The notes: a model not told the origin generated them from the sequence alone. Counted from the first letter of the stretch, positions 7,816 to 16,599 are shown. The stretch: 33,669 nt of DNA from an uncultured Coriobacteriales bacterium (GCA_902464015.1 CABQHM010000038.1:1-33669), one strand, 5' to 3'. Numbers and translations: made by a program.

Positions 7816-8595
7816 TTGTCGGGCAAGTTCAAAGCGCACGGCATAGTCCTTCGCCGCACGAAGCTCGCCGAATGCGATCTCATCGTTACCTTGCTGGCCG
7901 ACTGCGCGGGGCAGCTGCGCGTCGTCGCCAAGGGCGCGCGCAAACCTTCTGCCAAGCTGGCCGGTGCCATGAACCTGGGCAACGAGGTGGAGCTGTTGGT
8001 GAGCGAGGGGAGGGGCTTGCCTATTGTGAGCGAGGCGCGTCTCGTACGCTCGCATGCCAATGTTGCCGCCGACTATGACCGGGCGGTGCTCGTTGACGCG
8101 GCGCTCGACTGTGCCTGCGAGCTCACGGTGGAGGGCAACCATGACCCGCGCCTGTTGCCCCTGCTTGCAGCCTCGCTGGAGGCCCTCGAGGCGGCGCCGT
8201 CCCCCGTATTGCCCCTGCTTACGGCCGCCTTCATTTTCAAGGCGGCCGCCATGCAGGGTTTTCGGCCGTGCCTGGACACCTGCGTGCGCTGCGGCGAGCC
8301 GGTCGAGCTGGCGCAGGCGGGCAGGGTCGCCTTCGACATCGGCGAGGGCGGCGTGGTGTGCCCCGAGTGCGCCTGCGCCGCCGCCATCAAGACCATGGAC
8401 GCGTCCACGCTTTCCTGGACCCGCGCCCTCATCTCCCTGCGCCTGGCCGACATCTGCGCCTGCGAGTTTCCCTCCGACGAGGCCTGTCTCTCCGTAGGTT
8501 TCGACCAGCTCCACTTTGCCCAAACCTGGCTCGGCCACTACCCCGGCATCCGCCCCCGTGCCCTCGACTTCGCCCTCACGACTGGACTGTACTAA
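7816..8595 (+). CDS. recO: DNA repair protein RecO
   Basis: RecO, with RecF and RecR, loads RecA onto SSB-coated single-stranded DNA in recombinational repair. The 259-residue product starts with an OB-fold domain (GIVLRRTKLAECDLIVTLL). The helical C-terminal domain carries a zinc-finger-like set, CLDTCVRC followed about 30 residues later by CPECAC. The start is TTG at 7816; no ATG lies nearby that would preserve the OB-fold. It starts 9 bases after the preceding gene, and the era-recO order is conserved in many Gram-positive genomes. Length is normal. Confidence 0.92.
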   Translation: MSGKFKAHGIVLRRTKLAECDLIVTLLADCAGQLRVVAKGARKPSAKLAGAMNLGNEVELLVSEGRGLPIVSEARLVRSHANVAADYDRAVLVDAALDCACELTVEGNHDPRLLPLLAASLEALEAAPSPVLPLLTAAFIFKAAAMQGFRPCLDTCVRCGEPVELAQAGRVAFDIGEGGVVCPECACAAAIKTMDASTLSWTRALISLRLADICACEFPSDEACLSVGFDQLHFAQTWLGHYPGIRPRALDFALTTGLY

Positions 8596-8649
8596 AGCAC
8601 CCCCCTGATATCATTGCCGTGACAGGCAACGATAGGAAGGGTGGTTGGC

Positions 8650-9392
8650 ATGGCTATCTCTCGTCGTGAACTAGTCAAGGTGGCAGGAGCCGCGATGGCG
8701 GTGGGGGCTGGCGTTGGCTGTGTACACATGGCCCATGCCGACGAGCCAGACGGGGATATGCTGGCTGCCCGGTTCCAGAAGATTTTCGGCCGGTATCAAA
8801 TCAACGACGTGATTTCTGCAGATGACGCCGCATTTGTCGAGCAGTATGCCCTTCCTGCCGACGCCGGCAGGCGCAGGGGACATACCAGCTCGATGGACAG
8901 GACATGTACGAGGGCCGCCCGTGTTCAATTGCGGGAAACTGGTACTACGGCGACTATCCCGAGGACGACCGTTGGCATTTTTACGGGGCAACGGTCCAAG
9001 CGGGATATCCTGAAGGAGCGGTTGAAGAAATTGCCGTGGGCATATGGTTTATGGCTTTCGGGCGAGACGGCAGCGCCTACAAGCTTATATGGAAAGACAA
9101 TCAGGACTACGACGCAGCGAACATGAACTATTTCGCCGGAGAATTCATAGGTGACTATATGGGCGACGCGTCATACATAGCGGCGTTTTGCACTGCGACG
9201 TTCGAGTCGCAGTCTCTCCCGCTCGTGCCCCCTATGTCAGGGACGCCATTTACGCTTACAAGCGCGGGGACCTATGCAACTAGCGAAATCCCAGTTGAGC
9301 GGCACCTGCACGTATTCTCATCGGACGGAGTAGGCACGCTGCTGCAGTCTGGGAAATATTTCCCCGAACAAGGTTTCGTGCCATTGAGTTGA
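8650..9392 (+). pseudogene. Frameshifted Tat-exported protein of unknown family
   Basis: ATG 8650 is preceded by AGGAAGGG at 8634-8641. The N-terminus has a twin-arginine signal (SRRELVKVAG), a hydrophobic core and AHA before the predicted cleavage, so export by Tat is predicted. The frame that begins at 8650 continues only to 9126 and becomes Arg/Thr-rich nonsense after about residue 75. A second frame picks up at about 8868 and runs to the stop at 9392 with sensible sequence (GTYQLDGQDMYEG, GNWYYGDYPEDDRWHFYG). Restoring one base near 8868-8870 would join the two into about 247 residues. This is either a decayed gene or a sequencing error. I do not recognise the domain. GC content is lower than in the neighbours, so it may have been acquired. 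Confidence 0.7.
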
Positions 9393-9479
9393 GGGCTTGC
9401 ACGCCGTGGATGCACGTTGGTGGATGTGCGCATGGGCAGAGCGGGGGTGCAGCGGTGCCCTAGGCAACTTACATCGACG

Positions 9480-9517
9480 ACGGCCCCATCAGGCACGCGC
9501 TTGGTGGGGCCGTTTTT
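9480..9517 (+). terminator. Rho-independent terminator
   Basis: ACGGCCCCATCA (9480-9491) pairs with TGGTGGGGCCG (9502-9512), followed by TTTTT (9513-9517). It lies 88 bases downstream of the frameshifted gene. Confidence 0.85.
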
Positions 9518-9542
9518 GCGCAAGAAGGAACTCCGCTGTGCA

Positions 9543-9637
9543 ATTTAACATACATTTCACTGCCCAAAATGTATGTTAAATCAACAAAACACCAGTTGGC
9601 GCGTTTTTCAAAATCCTGAAATGTATGCTAATTCACC
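9543..9637. repeat. AT-rich inverted repeat with a third half copy
   Basis: TTTAACATACATTT (9544-9557) and AAATGTATGTTAAA (9567-9580) form a perfect inverted repeat of 14-15 bases with a 9-base loop. A near copy of the right arm, AAATGTATGCTAATTCACC, begins at 9619. The repeat lies between convergent genes in a stretch far richer in A/T than the rest of the window. It could be a protein-binding site, a transcript-end stem-loop or a remnant of an acquired element. Confidence 0.6.
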
Positions 9638-9668
9638 AAAGCCTGCGCTCGCCCTGCTGGCGCTCTCG

Positions 9669-10598
9669 CTATCCCTCTTTTCCCAGCTCGCAAATGCGCT
9701 CGTAGATTTCTGAGCGCGGGGTGTCGCAGCAACGGGCGAGCTCTTTGGCCAGGGCCGTTGCGCGTTTGCCGGCGGCAAGGCCCGCGCGGATAGCGCGGTC
9801 GAGGTCGAATTCCTCGCCCTCGTCCTCGCCTTCGCTGGTGCCTGTGGCCCCCAGCTCCAACGCCGCCATCTTACGCTCCCAGGCAGCAAGCTCCTCGGCA
9901 TCGGGGGCGTCTACGAGCAGCACGCACTCGCCCTTGGGCTCGCCGCGCTCGGCCATCAGCTCCACCATCTCGGTCGCGCTTGCGCGCACCACTTCCTGGA
10001 ACATCTTCGTGAGCTCGCGGGCCAGCGCCACACGGCGGTGCGGGAACACTCCAGCGATGGCACCCAGCGAGTCGGCCACACGGTGGGGAGACTCGTAGAA
10101 CACAAGCACCGCAGGCAGACCTGCCAGCGCCTTGAGCACTCGTGCCCTTTCGCCGTCTTTTCGGGGCAAGAAGCCGCCGAAGTAGAACGCCTCGCAGGCA
10201 AAGCCCGACTGCGCCAGCGCGCACGTCACGGCCGAGGGCCCGGGAATCACGTCGACGGGCACACCGGCATCGCGGCATGCGTCCACCAGGCGTGCGCCCG
10301 GGTCGGCCACGGCGGGCATGCCGGCGTCGGAGACGAACGCCATGCGCTCGCCGGCCATCATGCGGCGCACGAGCTGCGGGGCGCGCTCGGCGATGACGTT
10401 CTCGTCGCAGCGCTCGAGCTTGGCCTCCACGCCCAGCGAGCTCAAAAGCTTGCCCGAGACGCGCGTGTCCTCGGCAAGCACGGTGTCGGCCTGGCGCAAG
10501 GCCTCAAGCCCGCGGCTCGACAGATCGGCGCGGTTGCCGATGGGGGTGCCTACGAGTGTGAGCGATCCTTTGGCCTCTTGCGATGCGCCGATTGTCAT
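9669..10598 (-). CDS. rsmI: 16S rRNA (cytidine 2'-O)-methyltransferase RsmI
   Basis: RsmI uses S-adenosylmethionine to methylate the 2'-O of a 16S rRNA cytidine in the decoding region. The 309-residue product has the family motifs GTPIGN at 17-22, LAEDTRVSGKLL, SDAGMPAVADPG at 90-101, PGPSAV, and FYESPHR with the family C-terminal extension. The ATG at 10598 is chosen because GGGAGG lies five bases before it (10604-10609); an upstream in-frame ATG at 10655 lacks this. It is the only minus-strand gene in the left two thirds of the window and is divergent from the ech operon. It ends in the AT-rich gap next to the inverted repeat. Confidence 0.94.
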   Translation of the reverse strand: MTIGASQEAKGSLTLVGTPIGNRADLSSRGLEALRQADTVLAEDTRVSGKLLSSLGVEAKLERCDENVIAERAPQLVRRMMAGERMAFVSDAGMPAVADPGARLVDACRDAGVPVDVIPGPSAVTCALAQSGFACEAFYFGGFLPRKDGERARVLKALAGLPAVLVFYESPHRVADSLGAIAGVFPHRRVALARELTKMFQEVVRASATEMVELMAERGEPKGECVLLVDAPDAEELAAWERKMAALELGATGTSEGEDEGEEFDLDRAIRAGLAAGKRATALAKELARCCDTPRSEIYERICELGKEG

Positions 10599-10832
10599 GC
10601 CGACCTCCCGTTGCCCTGCAGGGCTGCTCAGAACGTGTTTCCTTTCACGCCCCACATTCTACCGTCGGGCATGCCCGTTTGCCCGCCGCTTTGCCCGCCT
10701 GCCGACAAATAACGGCAACGTCGGGAGGGTCACAGCACCCACACATTGTAGACGGCTAACTCGTGATATTACGTAAAGGCAGACGGGACTCTTCCCGTCG
10801 GCTTGAAGAATCTATTCGAGAGTGGAGGCAAC

Positions 10833-12827
10833 GTGGGTATCATCGGCCTGCTCATCCTCATCCCGCTGGTGGCTGCAGTTCTTTGCCTGCTGGCCCCGGG
10901 GCGCAGGGTGCGCGAGGCGGTCGTGTACGTTTCGGCCGCCGTCATCATCATCGCCAGCATCACCCTGGCGAGCGCCCATCTCAGGGGCGCGGGCACGTAC
11001 TACAGGGATAGCATGCCGTGGCTCGATTGGGTGTGCTTCGCCATCGACCTGCTGCTCGCCGCCTACGTTGCCTGGCGTGCCATCAACGCCCGCCGCATGG
11101 GCGTGCTGGCGCTCGCATGCATCCAGGCCATTGCGGTGTGCGTGCTTGAGTTCGGCGTTGCGCACAGCGTGCACGTGCTGCGTCCGGTCTACATCGACAC
11201 GCTCAGCTCCATCATGGTGCTCATCGTGGGTATCATCGGCAGCGGCATCATCGTGTACGCCTGCGGCTACATGCGTGACTTCCAGCATCATCAAGACGAG
11301 CTCGCCGCTCAGGGCAAGGAGTCCGCGCCCGATCGCCAACCTGTCTTCTTCGCGGTGATGTTCGCCTTCCTCTCCGCTATGTTCGGTCTCGTGCTCTTCA
11401 ACAACCTGATGTGGATGCTCACGATGTGGGAGGTCACCACCGTCTGCTCGTTCTTCCTCATCGGCTACACCAAGACGGCGGAGGCCACGGCCAACTCGTT
11501 CCGTCAGATCTGGATGAACATGCTCGGCGGTATCGCGTTCACGCTTGCCCTCATCTACATGGGCTCGCAGATGCACACCCTCGAGCTCAGCACCTTCGTG
11601 AGCCGCGGCGGCGCCTCTGCCAGCCTTGCCATGCTGCCGCTGGCGTTGCTTGCTTTCGCGGCACTCACCAAGGCCGCCCAGATGCCCTTCCACACGTGGC
11701 TGCTCGGTGCCATGGTTGCGCCCACGCCCACGAGCGCCCTGCTGCACTCCTCAACGATGGTCAAGGCCGGCGTCTTCCTGCTGATTCGCCTGTCGCCCCT
11801 CATGGGCACCTACCTCACCACGGGCGGCAACACGACCATGCTCAACCCCGTGGGCATCTCCGTGATGCTCGTGGGCGCCACCACGTTCCTCGTGTGCTCG
11901 CTCATCGCCATCTCCCAGTCCAACGCCAAGCGCGTGCTGGCTTACTCCACCGTCGCCAACCTCGGCCTCATCGTCACCTGCGCCGGCATCGGCACCGCGG
12001 CGGCCGTGTGGGCGGGCGTGTTCCTGCTCATCTTCCACGCCGTGGCCAAGTCGCTGCTCTTCTTGTGCGTGGGCACCGCCGAGCACCACATCGGCTCTCG
12101 CGACATCGAGAGCATGGACGCGCTCGTCTCCCGCATGCCCAAGCTCGCGTGCCTCATGGCGCTGGGCATCTGCGGCATGTTCGTCGCCCCCTTCGGCATG
12201 CTCGTCTCCAAGTGGGCCGCCCTGGGCGCCTTCATCGACTCGGGCGTGCTCGTGCTCATCGTCATGATGGGCTTCGGCAGCGCCGCCACGTTCTTCTTCT
12301 GGGCCAAGTGGCTCGGCAAGATTCTGTGCAACGTTCAGGGTCAAGACAACCTTGAGAGGGACGTCCACAAGAGCGAGTGGGTGGCGCTTGCCCTCATGGC
12401 CTTCGGCGTGGTTGCCCTCGCCGTTGCTCTGCCCTATGTGAGCTCGACGATTGTGACTCCCTATGTCAGGCGTCTCGTGGGTGGCTCGATGCTGGCCCCC
12501 AGCATGTCCGACCTCACCATCATGGCTGTGAGCGCTGTCATCGTCGTGATCGTGCCGCTCATCGTGGCCCTGCGCGCCAAGAACCGCTCCTCCCTGGTCG
12601 AGATGCCGCATCTGGGCGGCGTGGGCCTGTCGCAGACGAGCTTCGCCGGCGCCCTGGGCGGCGAGGTCTCCACGGCTCAGCGTGCCTGGTACATGGAGTC
12701 CATCTTCGACGAGAAGCAGCTCTCTCGCATCGGTTCCATTGTCTGCATCCTCATCGCCTTGGCGGGCATCGCCTGCTCCCTGGGCCTCAGCTACGTCTTC
12801 ATCAACCTCATGGGGAGCGTGATCTAA
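10833..12827 (+). CDS. echA: Ech-type hydrogenase, antiporter-like membrane subunit
   Basis: This is the ion-translocating subunit of a group 4 [NiFe] hydrogenase, related to NuoL and Mrp antiporters. The 664-residue product is almost wholly transmembrane helices. It contains the signature KAAQMPFHTWLLGAMVAPTP, followed by SALLHSSTMVKAG, with the conserved lysines and histidines of the proton path. WEVTTVCSFFLIG carries the conserved glutamate. The GTG at 10833 follows GTGGAGG; a TTG 30 bases upstream is in frame but has no Shine-Dalgarno sequence. It opens a six-gene operon in the order known from Ech (A to F). A small hairpin, GACGGGA/TCCCGTC, sits in the leader at 10782-10799. I give echA by position and family; HyfB or CooM would be close alternatives. 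Confidence 0.88.
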   Translation: MGIIGLLILIPLVAAVLCLLAPGRRVREAVVYVSAAVIIIASITLASAHLRGAGTYYRDSMPWLDWVCFAIDLLLAAYVAWRAINARRMGVLALACIQAIAVCVLEFGVAHSVHVLRPVYIDTLSSIMVLIVGIIGSGIIVYACGYMRDFQHHQDELAAQGKESAPDRQPVFFAVMFAFLSAMFGLVLFNNLMWMLTMWEVTTVCSFFLIGYTKTAEATANSFRQIWMNMLGGIAFTLALIYMGSQMHTLELSTFVSRGGASASLAMLPLALLAFAALTKAAQMPFHTWLLGAMVAPTPTSALLHSSTMVKAGVFLLIRLSPLMGTYLTTGGNTTMLNPVGISVMLVGATTFLVCSLIAISQSNAKRVLAYSTVANLGLIVTCAGIGTAAAVWAGVFLLIFHAVAKSLLFLCVGTAEHHIGSRDIESMDALVSRMPKLACLMALGICGMFVAPFGMLVSKWAALGAFIDSGVLVLIVMMGFGSAATFFFWAKWLGKILCNVQGQDNLERDVHKSEWVALALMAFGVVALAVALPYVSSTIVTPYVRRLVGGSMLAPSMSDLTIMAVSAVIVVIVPLIVALRAKNRSSLVEMPHLGGVGLSQTSFAGALGGEVSTAQRAWYMESIFDEKQLSRIGSIVCILIALAGIACSLGLSYVFINLMGSVI

Positions 12828-13730
12828 ATGGCCCTCACCATTGTGGCGGTGTGCGCCTTCATCATCTTGGCGCCGGTGCTGGGCTGCCTTCTGGCCGGCG
12901 CCGACCGCATCATCACGGCCCGCATGCAGGGCAGGCGCGGCCCGGTCCTGCTGCAGCCCTACTACGACGTGCGCAAGCTTCTTGAGAAGGACACCAGCCG
13001 ACTCGATCCCGTGATGACCTGCCTGGTCGTGCTGGCGCTTCTTGCCGCCATCGTCGCGGGCGCGGTCTTCTTCTGCGGCGGCAACTTCCTGCTGTGCGTC
13101 TTCCTCATCACGCTGTCGAGCCTGTTCTTCATCCTGGCGTGCTACCTGTCGCCCTCTCCCATGGCGCAGACCGGCGCCCAGCGCGAGATCCTGCAGGTCA
13201 TGTCCTACGAGCCCATGGTGCTCTTCGTGGGCGTCGCGCTCTACCTCACCACCTCCGCCACTCAGGGCAAGGGTTCCTTCGATGTCTCCTCGCTCTTTGC
13301 CGGCGACGCCACGCTTGCCGTGTGCATGCCTCTCATCTTCCTGGGCCTGCTCTTCGTGCTCACCATCAAGCTGCGCAAGTCGCCCTTCGACCTCTCCATG
13401 GCGCACCACGCCCACCAGGAGCTCGTTCGCGGCGCCACCACCGAGATGAGCGGCCGCGTGCTGGCCATCGTCGAGGTCACGCACTGGTACGAGAATGTGC
13501 TCTTCTTGGGCTGGGTCGGCATGTTCTTCATCAACGCCAACCCGCTGTCCATCCTGCTTGCTATCGTTGTCGTCGCCATCGTCTGGTTCATCGAGATCCT
13601 GATTGACAACAACTTCGCCCGCGTCAAGTGGCAGGTCATGCTCAAGGGCGCCTGGGGCGTGGCGCTCGTGGCCAGCATCGTCAACTTCTCGCTGTTCTAC
13701 TATCTGAGCAGCGGCGTCATCATCTTCTAG
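12828..13730 (+). CDS. echB: Ech-type hydrogenase, NuoH-like membrane subunit
   Basis: The NuoH-like subunit couples the hydrophilic arm of the complex to the membrane ion pump. The 300-residue product has about eight membrane segments. Family features are GRRGPVLLQPYYDVRKLLEKD near the N-terminus and SPFDLSMAHHAHQELV (the NuoH quinone-site-like loop) in the middle. The ATG immediately follows the stop of the previous gene, so translation is probably coupled. Length and order agree with EchB and HyfC. Confidence 0.9.
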   Translation: MALTIVAVCAFIILAPVLGCLLAGADRIITARMQGRRGPVLLQPYYDVRKLLEKDTSRLDPVMTCLVVLALLAAIVAGAVFFCGGNFLLCVFLITLSSLFFILACYLSPSPMAQTGAQREILQVMSYEPMVLFVGVALYLTTSATQGKGSFDVSSLFAGDATLAVCMPLIFLGLLFVLTIKLRKSPFDLSMAHHAHQELVRGATTEMSGRVLAIVEVTHWYENVLFLGWVGMFFINANPLSILLAIVVVAIVWFIEILIDNNFARVKWQVMLKGAWGVALVASIVNFSLFYYLSSGVIIF

Positions 13731-13740
13731 GAGGGGGCAC

Positions 13741-14298
13741 ATGTCTTTCGCAACCAAGTCCCCGTGGCTCATCCATTACGACGGCGCAAGCTGCAACGGC
13801 TGCGACATCGAGGTCCTGGCGTGTCTCACGCCTCTCTACGACGTGGAGCGCTTCGGAATCATCAACACGGGCAACCCCAAGCATGCTGACATTTTCCTGG
13901 TCACCGGCTCGGTCAACGAGCAGGCCGAGGGCGTCATCAAGCAGATCTACGACCAGATGGTCGAGCCCAAGGTCGTTGTGGCCGTGGGCATCTGCGCCTG
14001 CTCGGGCGGCATCTTCCACGACTGCTACAACGTGAAGGGCGGCGTGGACAAGGTCATCCCCGTCGACGTGTACGTGCCCGGTTGCGCCGCGCGTCCCCAG
14101 TCCATCATCGACGGTGTGGTAAAGGGCCTGGCAGTGCTTGAGGAGAAGCGCGCCGCCCTCGCCGCGGGCGCCCCGCTTCCGCAGGGCCACATGTCGGCCC
14201 CCGGCGAGCAGGAGCAGACGCTGCGCCGCGTTCACATGACGACCCAGCAGGACGAGCAGATTGCCCACGAGGCAGACGTCGTCCATGAGGAGGCTTAA
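13741..14298 (+). CDS. echC: Ech-type hydrogenase, small subunit (NuoB-like)
   Basis: This subunit carries the [4Fe-4S] cluster nearest the NiFe site. The 185-residue product has the four expected cysteines: C18 and C21 in SCNGCD, C85 in GIC, and C115 in PGC. A short, charged C-terminal tail of about 40 residues follows the conserved domain. AGGAGGGGG lies directly upstream of the ATG. It is related to NuoB, but the partner large subunit has nickel ligands, so this is a hydrogenase and not complex I. Confidence 0.92.
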   Translation: MSFATKSPWLIHYDGASCNGCDIEVLACLTPLYDVERFGIINTGNPKHADIFLVTGSVNEQAEGVIKQIYDQMVEPKVVVAVGICACSGGIFHDCYNVKGGVDKVIPVDVYVPGCAARPQSIIDGVVKGLAVLEEKRAALAAGAPLPQGHMSAPGEQEQTLRRVHMTTQQDEQIAHEADVVHEEA

Positions 14299-14301
14299 GG
14301 C

Positions 14302-14706
14302 ATGGCACAGGTAGACTTCATCGAGACAACCTTGGGCGAGCTCGTCGGCGCTGCCCAGGCGTACAAGGCCAAGGGCTGGCGTTTCGCTCAGTGCTGCGCC
14401 TCGCGCAACGGCGACGATGCCTTCGAGCTGCTCTATTCCTTCGTGGACGATGCGACCAACGAGGTGGCCAACTTGCGCGTCTGCGTAAGCTCTTCCGACG
14501 AGATTCCCAGCGTGGGCGGCATCTACCCCGTGGCGTTCATGTTTGAGAATGAGATGCACGACCTCTACGGCCTCACCGTGGTCGACATGAACCTCGACTA
14601 CCGCGGAGGCTTCTATCACCTGCACATTCCCGCACCCATGGCCCAGGCCCCGCAAGGCAAGGCCAAGCCTGTCGCAGCCGCCAAGCCCGCTGCGGCGGCG
14701 GAATAG
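14302..14706 (+). CDS. echD: Ech-type hydrogenase, NuoC-like subunit
   Basis: A 134-residue hydrophilic subunit, equivalent to NuoC or the N-terminal part of HycE. It contains FELLYSFVDDATNEVANL and the conserved YPVAFMFENEMHDLYGL segment. The last 25 residues are Ala/Lys/Pro-rich and low complexity. GAGGAGG precedes the ATG. It binds the large subunit in the peripheral arm. Being a separate gene rather than fused to the large subunit is typical of Ech and unlike HycE. Confidence 0.88.
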   Translation: MAQVDFIETTLGELVGAAQAYKAKGWRFAQCCASRNGDDAFELLYSFVDDATNEVANLRVCVSSSDEIPSVGGIYPVAFMFENEMHDLYGLTVVDMNLDYRGGFYHLHIPAPMAQAPQGKAKPVAAAKPAAAAE

Positions 14707-14718
14707 GAGGCCTGAGCT

Positions 14719-15807
14719 ATGGCAACCAGGACCGTCATGCCCTTCGGCCCCCAGCACCCCGTGCTGCCTGAGCCCGTGCACCTCGACCTCGTGCTCGAGG
14801 ACGAGCGCGTGGTGGAGGCCGTCCCCCAGGTCGGCTTCGTGCATCGCGGCCTCGAGAAGCTCGTTGAGAAGCGCGACTACAAGCACTTTGTGCACGTGGC
14901 CGAGCGCATTTGTGGCATCTGCAGCTTCGGTCACTCCATGGGCTATAGCCAGGCAGTTGAGCGCCTCATGGGCATCGAGGTGCCCGAGCGCGGCCAGTAC
15001 CTACGCGTTATCTGGCATGAGCTGTCGCGTATTCACTCACATCTTCTGTGGCTGGGCCTTGCGGCCGACGCCATGGGCTTCGAGAGCCTCTTCATGCACA
15101 CCTGGCGCCTGCGCGAGCACGTGCTCGACATCTTTGAGAAAACGGCCGGCGGCCGCGTGATCCTGTCGGTCTGCACCCCTGGCGGTGTCTTCAAGGACAT
15201 CGAGAACACCGAGCTCAACGCCATCTGCGGCGTCCTTGCAAGCCTGCTTGAGGAGTACGACCAGATCGCCAACACGTTCCTCATGGACGACTCGGTGAAG
15301 AACCGCCTGGTGGGCGTGGGGTACCTCTCGAAGCAGGATGCTATCAACTACGGCTGCGTGGGCCCGTTTGGTCGCGCAAGTGGCATTGAGATGGACGTGC
15401 GCATGGCGGGCATCGACGCCTACTCCAAGCTGTATGATTTCCGTCCCGTGGTGTCTACCGAGGGTGACTGCTACGCCCGCTGCAAGGTGCGCATCGAGGA
15501 GGTGCGCCAGTCCATCGACATCATCAACGAGATGGTGGGCCGCATCCCGGTCGGCGAGGTTCGCGTCGACGTGAAGGGTAACCCCGAGGAGGGCTCCTCG
15601 GCCTTCATGCGCGTGGAGCAGCCCCGCGGCGAGGCGTTCTACTACGTGCGCGGCAACGGCACCAAGTTCCTCGACCGTTTCCGTGTGCGCACTCCCACAT
15701 CGGCGAACATCCCCGGCATGGCGGGCGCGCTTGCCGGCTGCGACCTGGCCGACGTCCCCAACATCATCCTGACCATCGACCCGTGCATCAGCTGCACCGA
15801 GCGCTAA
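14719..15807 (+). CDS. echE: Ech-type hydrogenase, [NiFe] large subunit
   Basis: This catalytic subunit reduces protons with ferredoxin electrons, or the reverse. The 362-residue product has both nickel-binding motifs: R63-I-C65-G-I-C68 followed by H72 (L1), and D354-P-C356-I-S-C359-T-E-R362 (L2). The protein ends exactly at the L2 arginine. Ech and CooH large subunits are known to lack the C-terminal extension that most hydrogenases have cleaved, and this sequence agrees. AGGAGG is about 10 bases upstream of the ATG. No hyp maturation genes are in the window, so they must lie elsewhere. Confidence 0.95.
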   Translation: MATRTVMPFGPQHPVLPEPVHLDLVLEDERVVEAVPQVGFVHRGLEKLVEKRDYKHFVHVAERICGICSFGHSMGYSQAVERLMGIEVPERGQYLRVIWHELSRIHSHLLWLGLAADAMGFESLFMHTWRLREHVLDIFEKTAGGRVILSVCTPGGVFKDIENTELNAICGVLASLLEEYDQIANTFLMDDSVKNRLVGVGYLSKQDAINYGCVGPFGRASGIEMDVRMAGIDAYSKLYDFRPVVSTEGDCYARCKVRIEEVRQSIDIINEMVGRIPVGEVRVDVKGNPEEGSSAFMRVEQPRGEAFYYVRGNGTKFLDRFRVRTPTSANIPGMAGALAGCDLADVPNIILTIDPCISCTER

Positions 15808-15822
15808 GGGAGGTAACACATC

Positions 15823-16296
15823 GTGGCAGAATTCAAGCTCGGGCGCATGACCCTCAAGAGCCTTTTCTCCAAGCCCGCAACGAAGCTCTATCCCCTGGAG
15901 AAGCCACATTTTTTCGAGCAGACGAAGGGGCGCGTGCATCTCGAGCCCGATTCGTGCAGGTATTGCGGCCTGTGCGCAAGTGTGTGCCCCACCCAGGCGC
16001 TTGATGTCGACCGCAAGGCGCTGACCTGGTCGATCGACCGCTTCCGCTGCATCCAGTGCCGCAGCTGCATCGAGGCGTGCCATGAGGGCGCCCTCAGCAT
16101 GCTCAGCCACTACACCGACCCCGCCCAGGAGCGCGTGGTGGAGGTCTACGAGGTGAGCCCTCAGGAGCGCCAGCGCCGCGAGCAGGCTGCAGCCGAGAAG
16201 GCCGCCAAGGCAGCCAAGCTCAAGGCCGAGATGGCAGCCAAGAAGAAGGCCGAGGCCGAGGCGAAGGCCGCGGCAGAGGCAGCCGCGCAGGAGTAG
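15823..16296 (+). CDS. echF: Ech-type hydrogenase, ferredoxin-like subunit (NuoI-like)
   Basis: This 157-residue two-cluster ferredoxin subunit relays electrons from soluble ferredoxin to the hydrogenase core. Cluster cysteines are C45, C48, C51, C55 and C76, C79, C82, C86; the second set lacks the usual following proline (CHEG). Residues 105-157 form a Lys/Ala/Glu-rich helical tail not found in most EchF proteins. The start is GTG with GGGAGG nine bases upstream. It is the last gene of the operon, followed by a strong terminator. Confidence 0.9.
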   Translation: MAEFKLGRMTLKSLFSKPATKLYPLEKPHFFEQTKGRVHLEPDSCRYCGLCASVCPTQALDVDRKALTWSIDRFRCIQCRSCIEACHEGALSMLSHYTDPAQERVVEVYEVSPQERQRREQAAAEKAAKAAKLKAEMAAKKKAEAEAKAAAEAAAQE

Positions 16297-16421
16297 GGCA
16301 GGACGGCCGCGTAGGGCTGCCCGCGCCGCAGGTCAAGGTGGGCGAGGGCTCGCCGGTGGCTGTAACGCGTCGCGGGGCCGGGCGGGCATGCGCGCTCGCT
16401 TGCCAACAACCGCATCTCAAA

Positions 16422-16469
16422 GGGGGCCGGCAACGAATCGTACCCGTTGTCGGCCCCCTTCTTTGTTTG
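16422..16469 (+). terminator. Rho-independent terminator of the ech operon
   Basis: GGGGGCCGGCAACG (16422-16435) pairs with CGTTGTCGGCCCCC (16445-16458), with one G-T wobble, followed by a T-rich run. The 125 bases between echF and this stem hold no gene that I can support. Confidence 0.93.
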
Positions 16470-16599
16470 TCAGCGGCGCAACTTGTATGTGACCCTGTCT
16501 GCCAAGCGCTTTGCAGAGAAGCTCAGATGATACGATTATCCCATCTGTCTAGAAAGCGCCGGGAGCGTCCCGGTGCAATGCGTCGAAAGGCTACCCACC
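16470..16599 (+). promoter_or_regulatory. Upstream region of metG
   Basis: With the preceding segment this makes a 303-base gap without a gene. A weak promoter may be present, TTGCAG (16511-16516) and GATTAT (16534-16539) 17 bases apart, but both boxes match consensus poorly. GAAAGG at 16585-16590 is the ribosome binding site for metG. I see no T-box or SAM-riboswitch features. Confidence 0.35.

Noticed and set aside
11751..13772. Very long minus-strand open frame (673 codons) across the ech genes
   Set aside because: It is a mirror of high-GC codon use opposite echA/echB. The product is His/Asp/Glu-rich nonsense, with no family motif or ribosome site. Similar antisense frames across lysS (25438-27333), guaA (31623-33404) and ybeY-era (4749-6524) were rejected for the same reason.
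12828..15807. Reading the NuoH/B/C/D-like genes as respiratory complex I
   Set aside because: The large subunit has both nickel-binding motifs (RICGIC and DPCISC), and NuoE/F/G/A/J/K are absent, so it is a group 4 hydrogenase.
16470..16599. T-box or SAM riboswitch before metG
   Set aside because: The gap is short, and I see no T-box core or SAM-aptamer stems.
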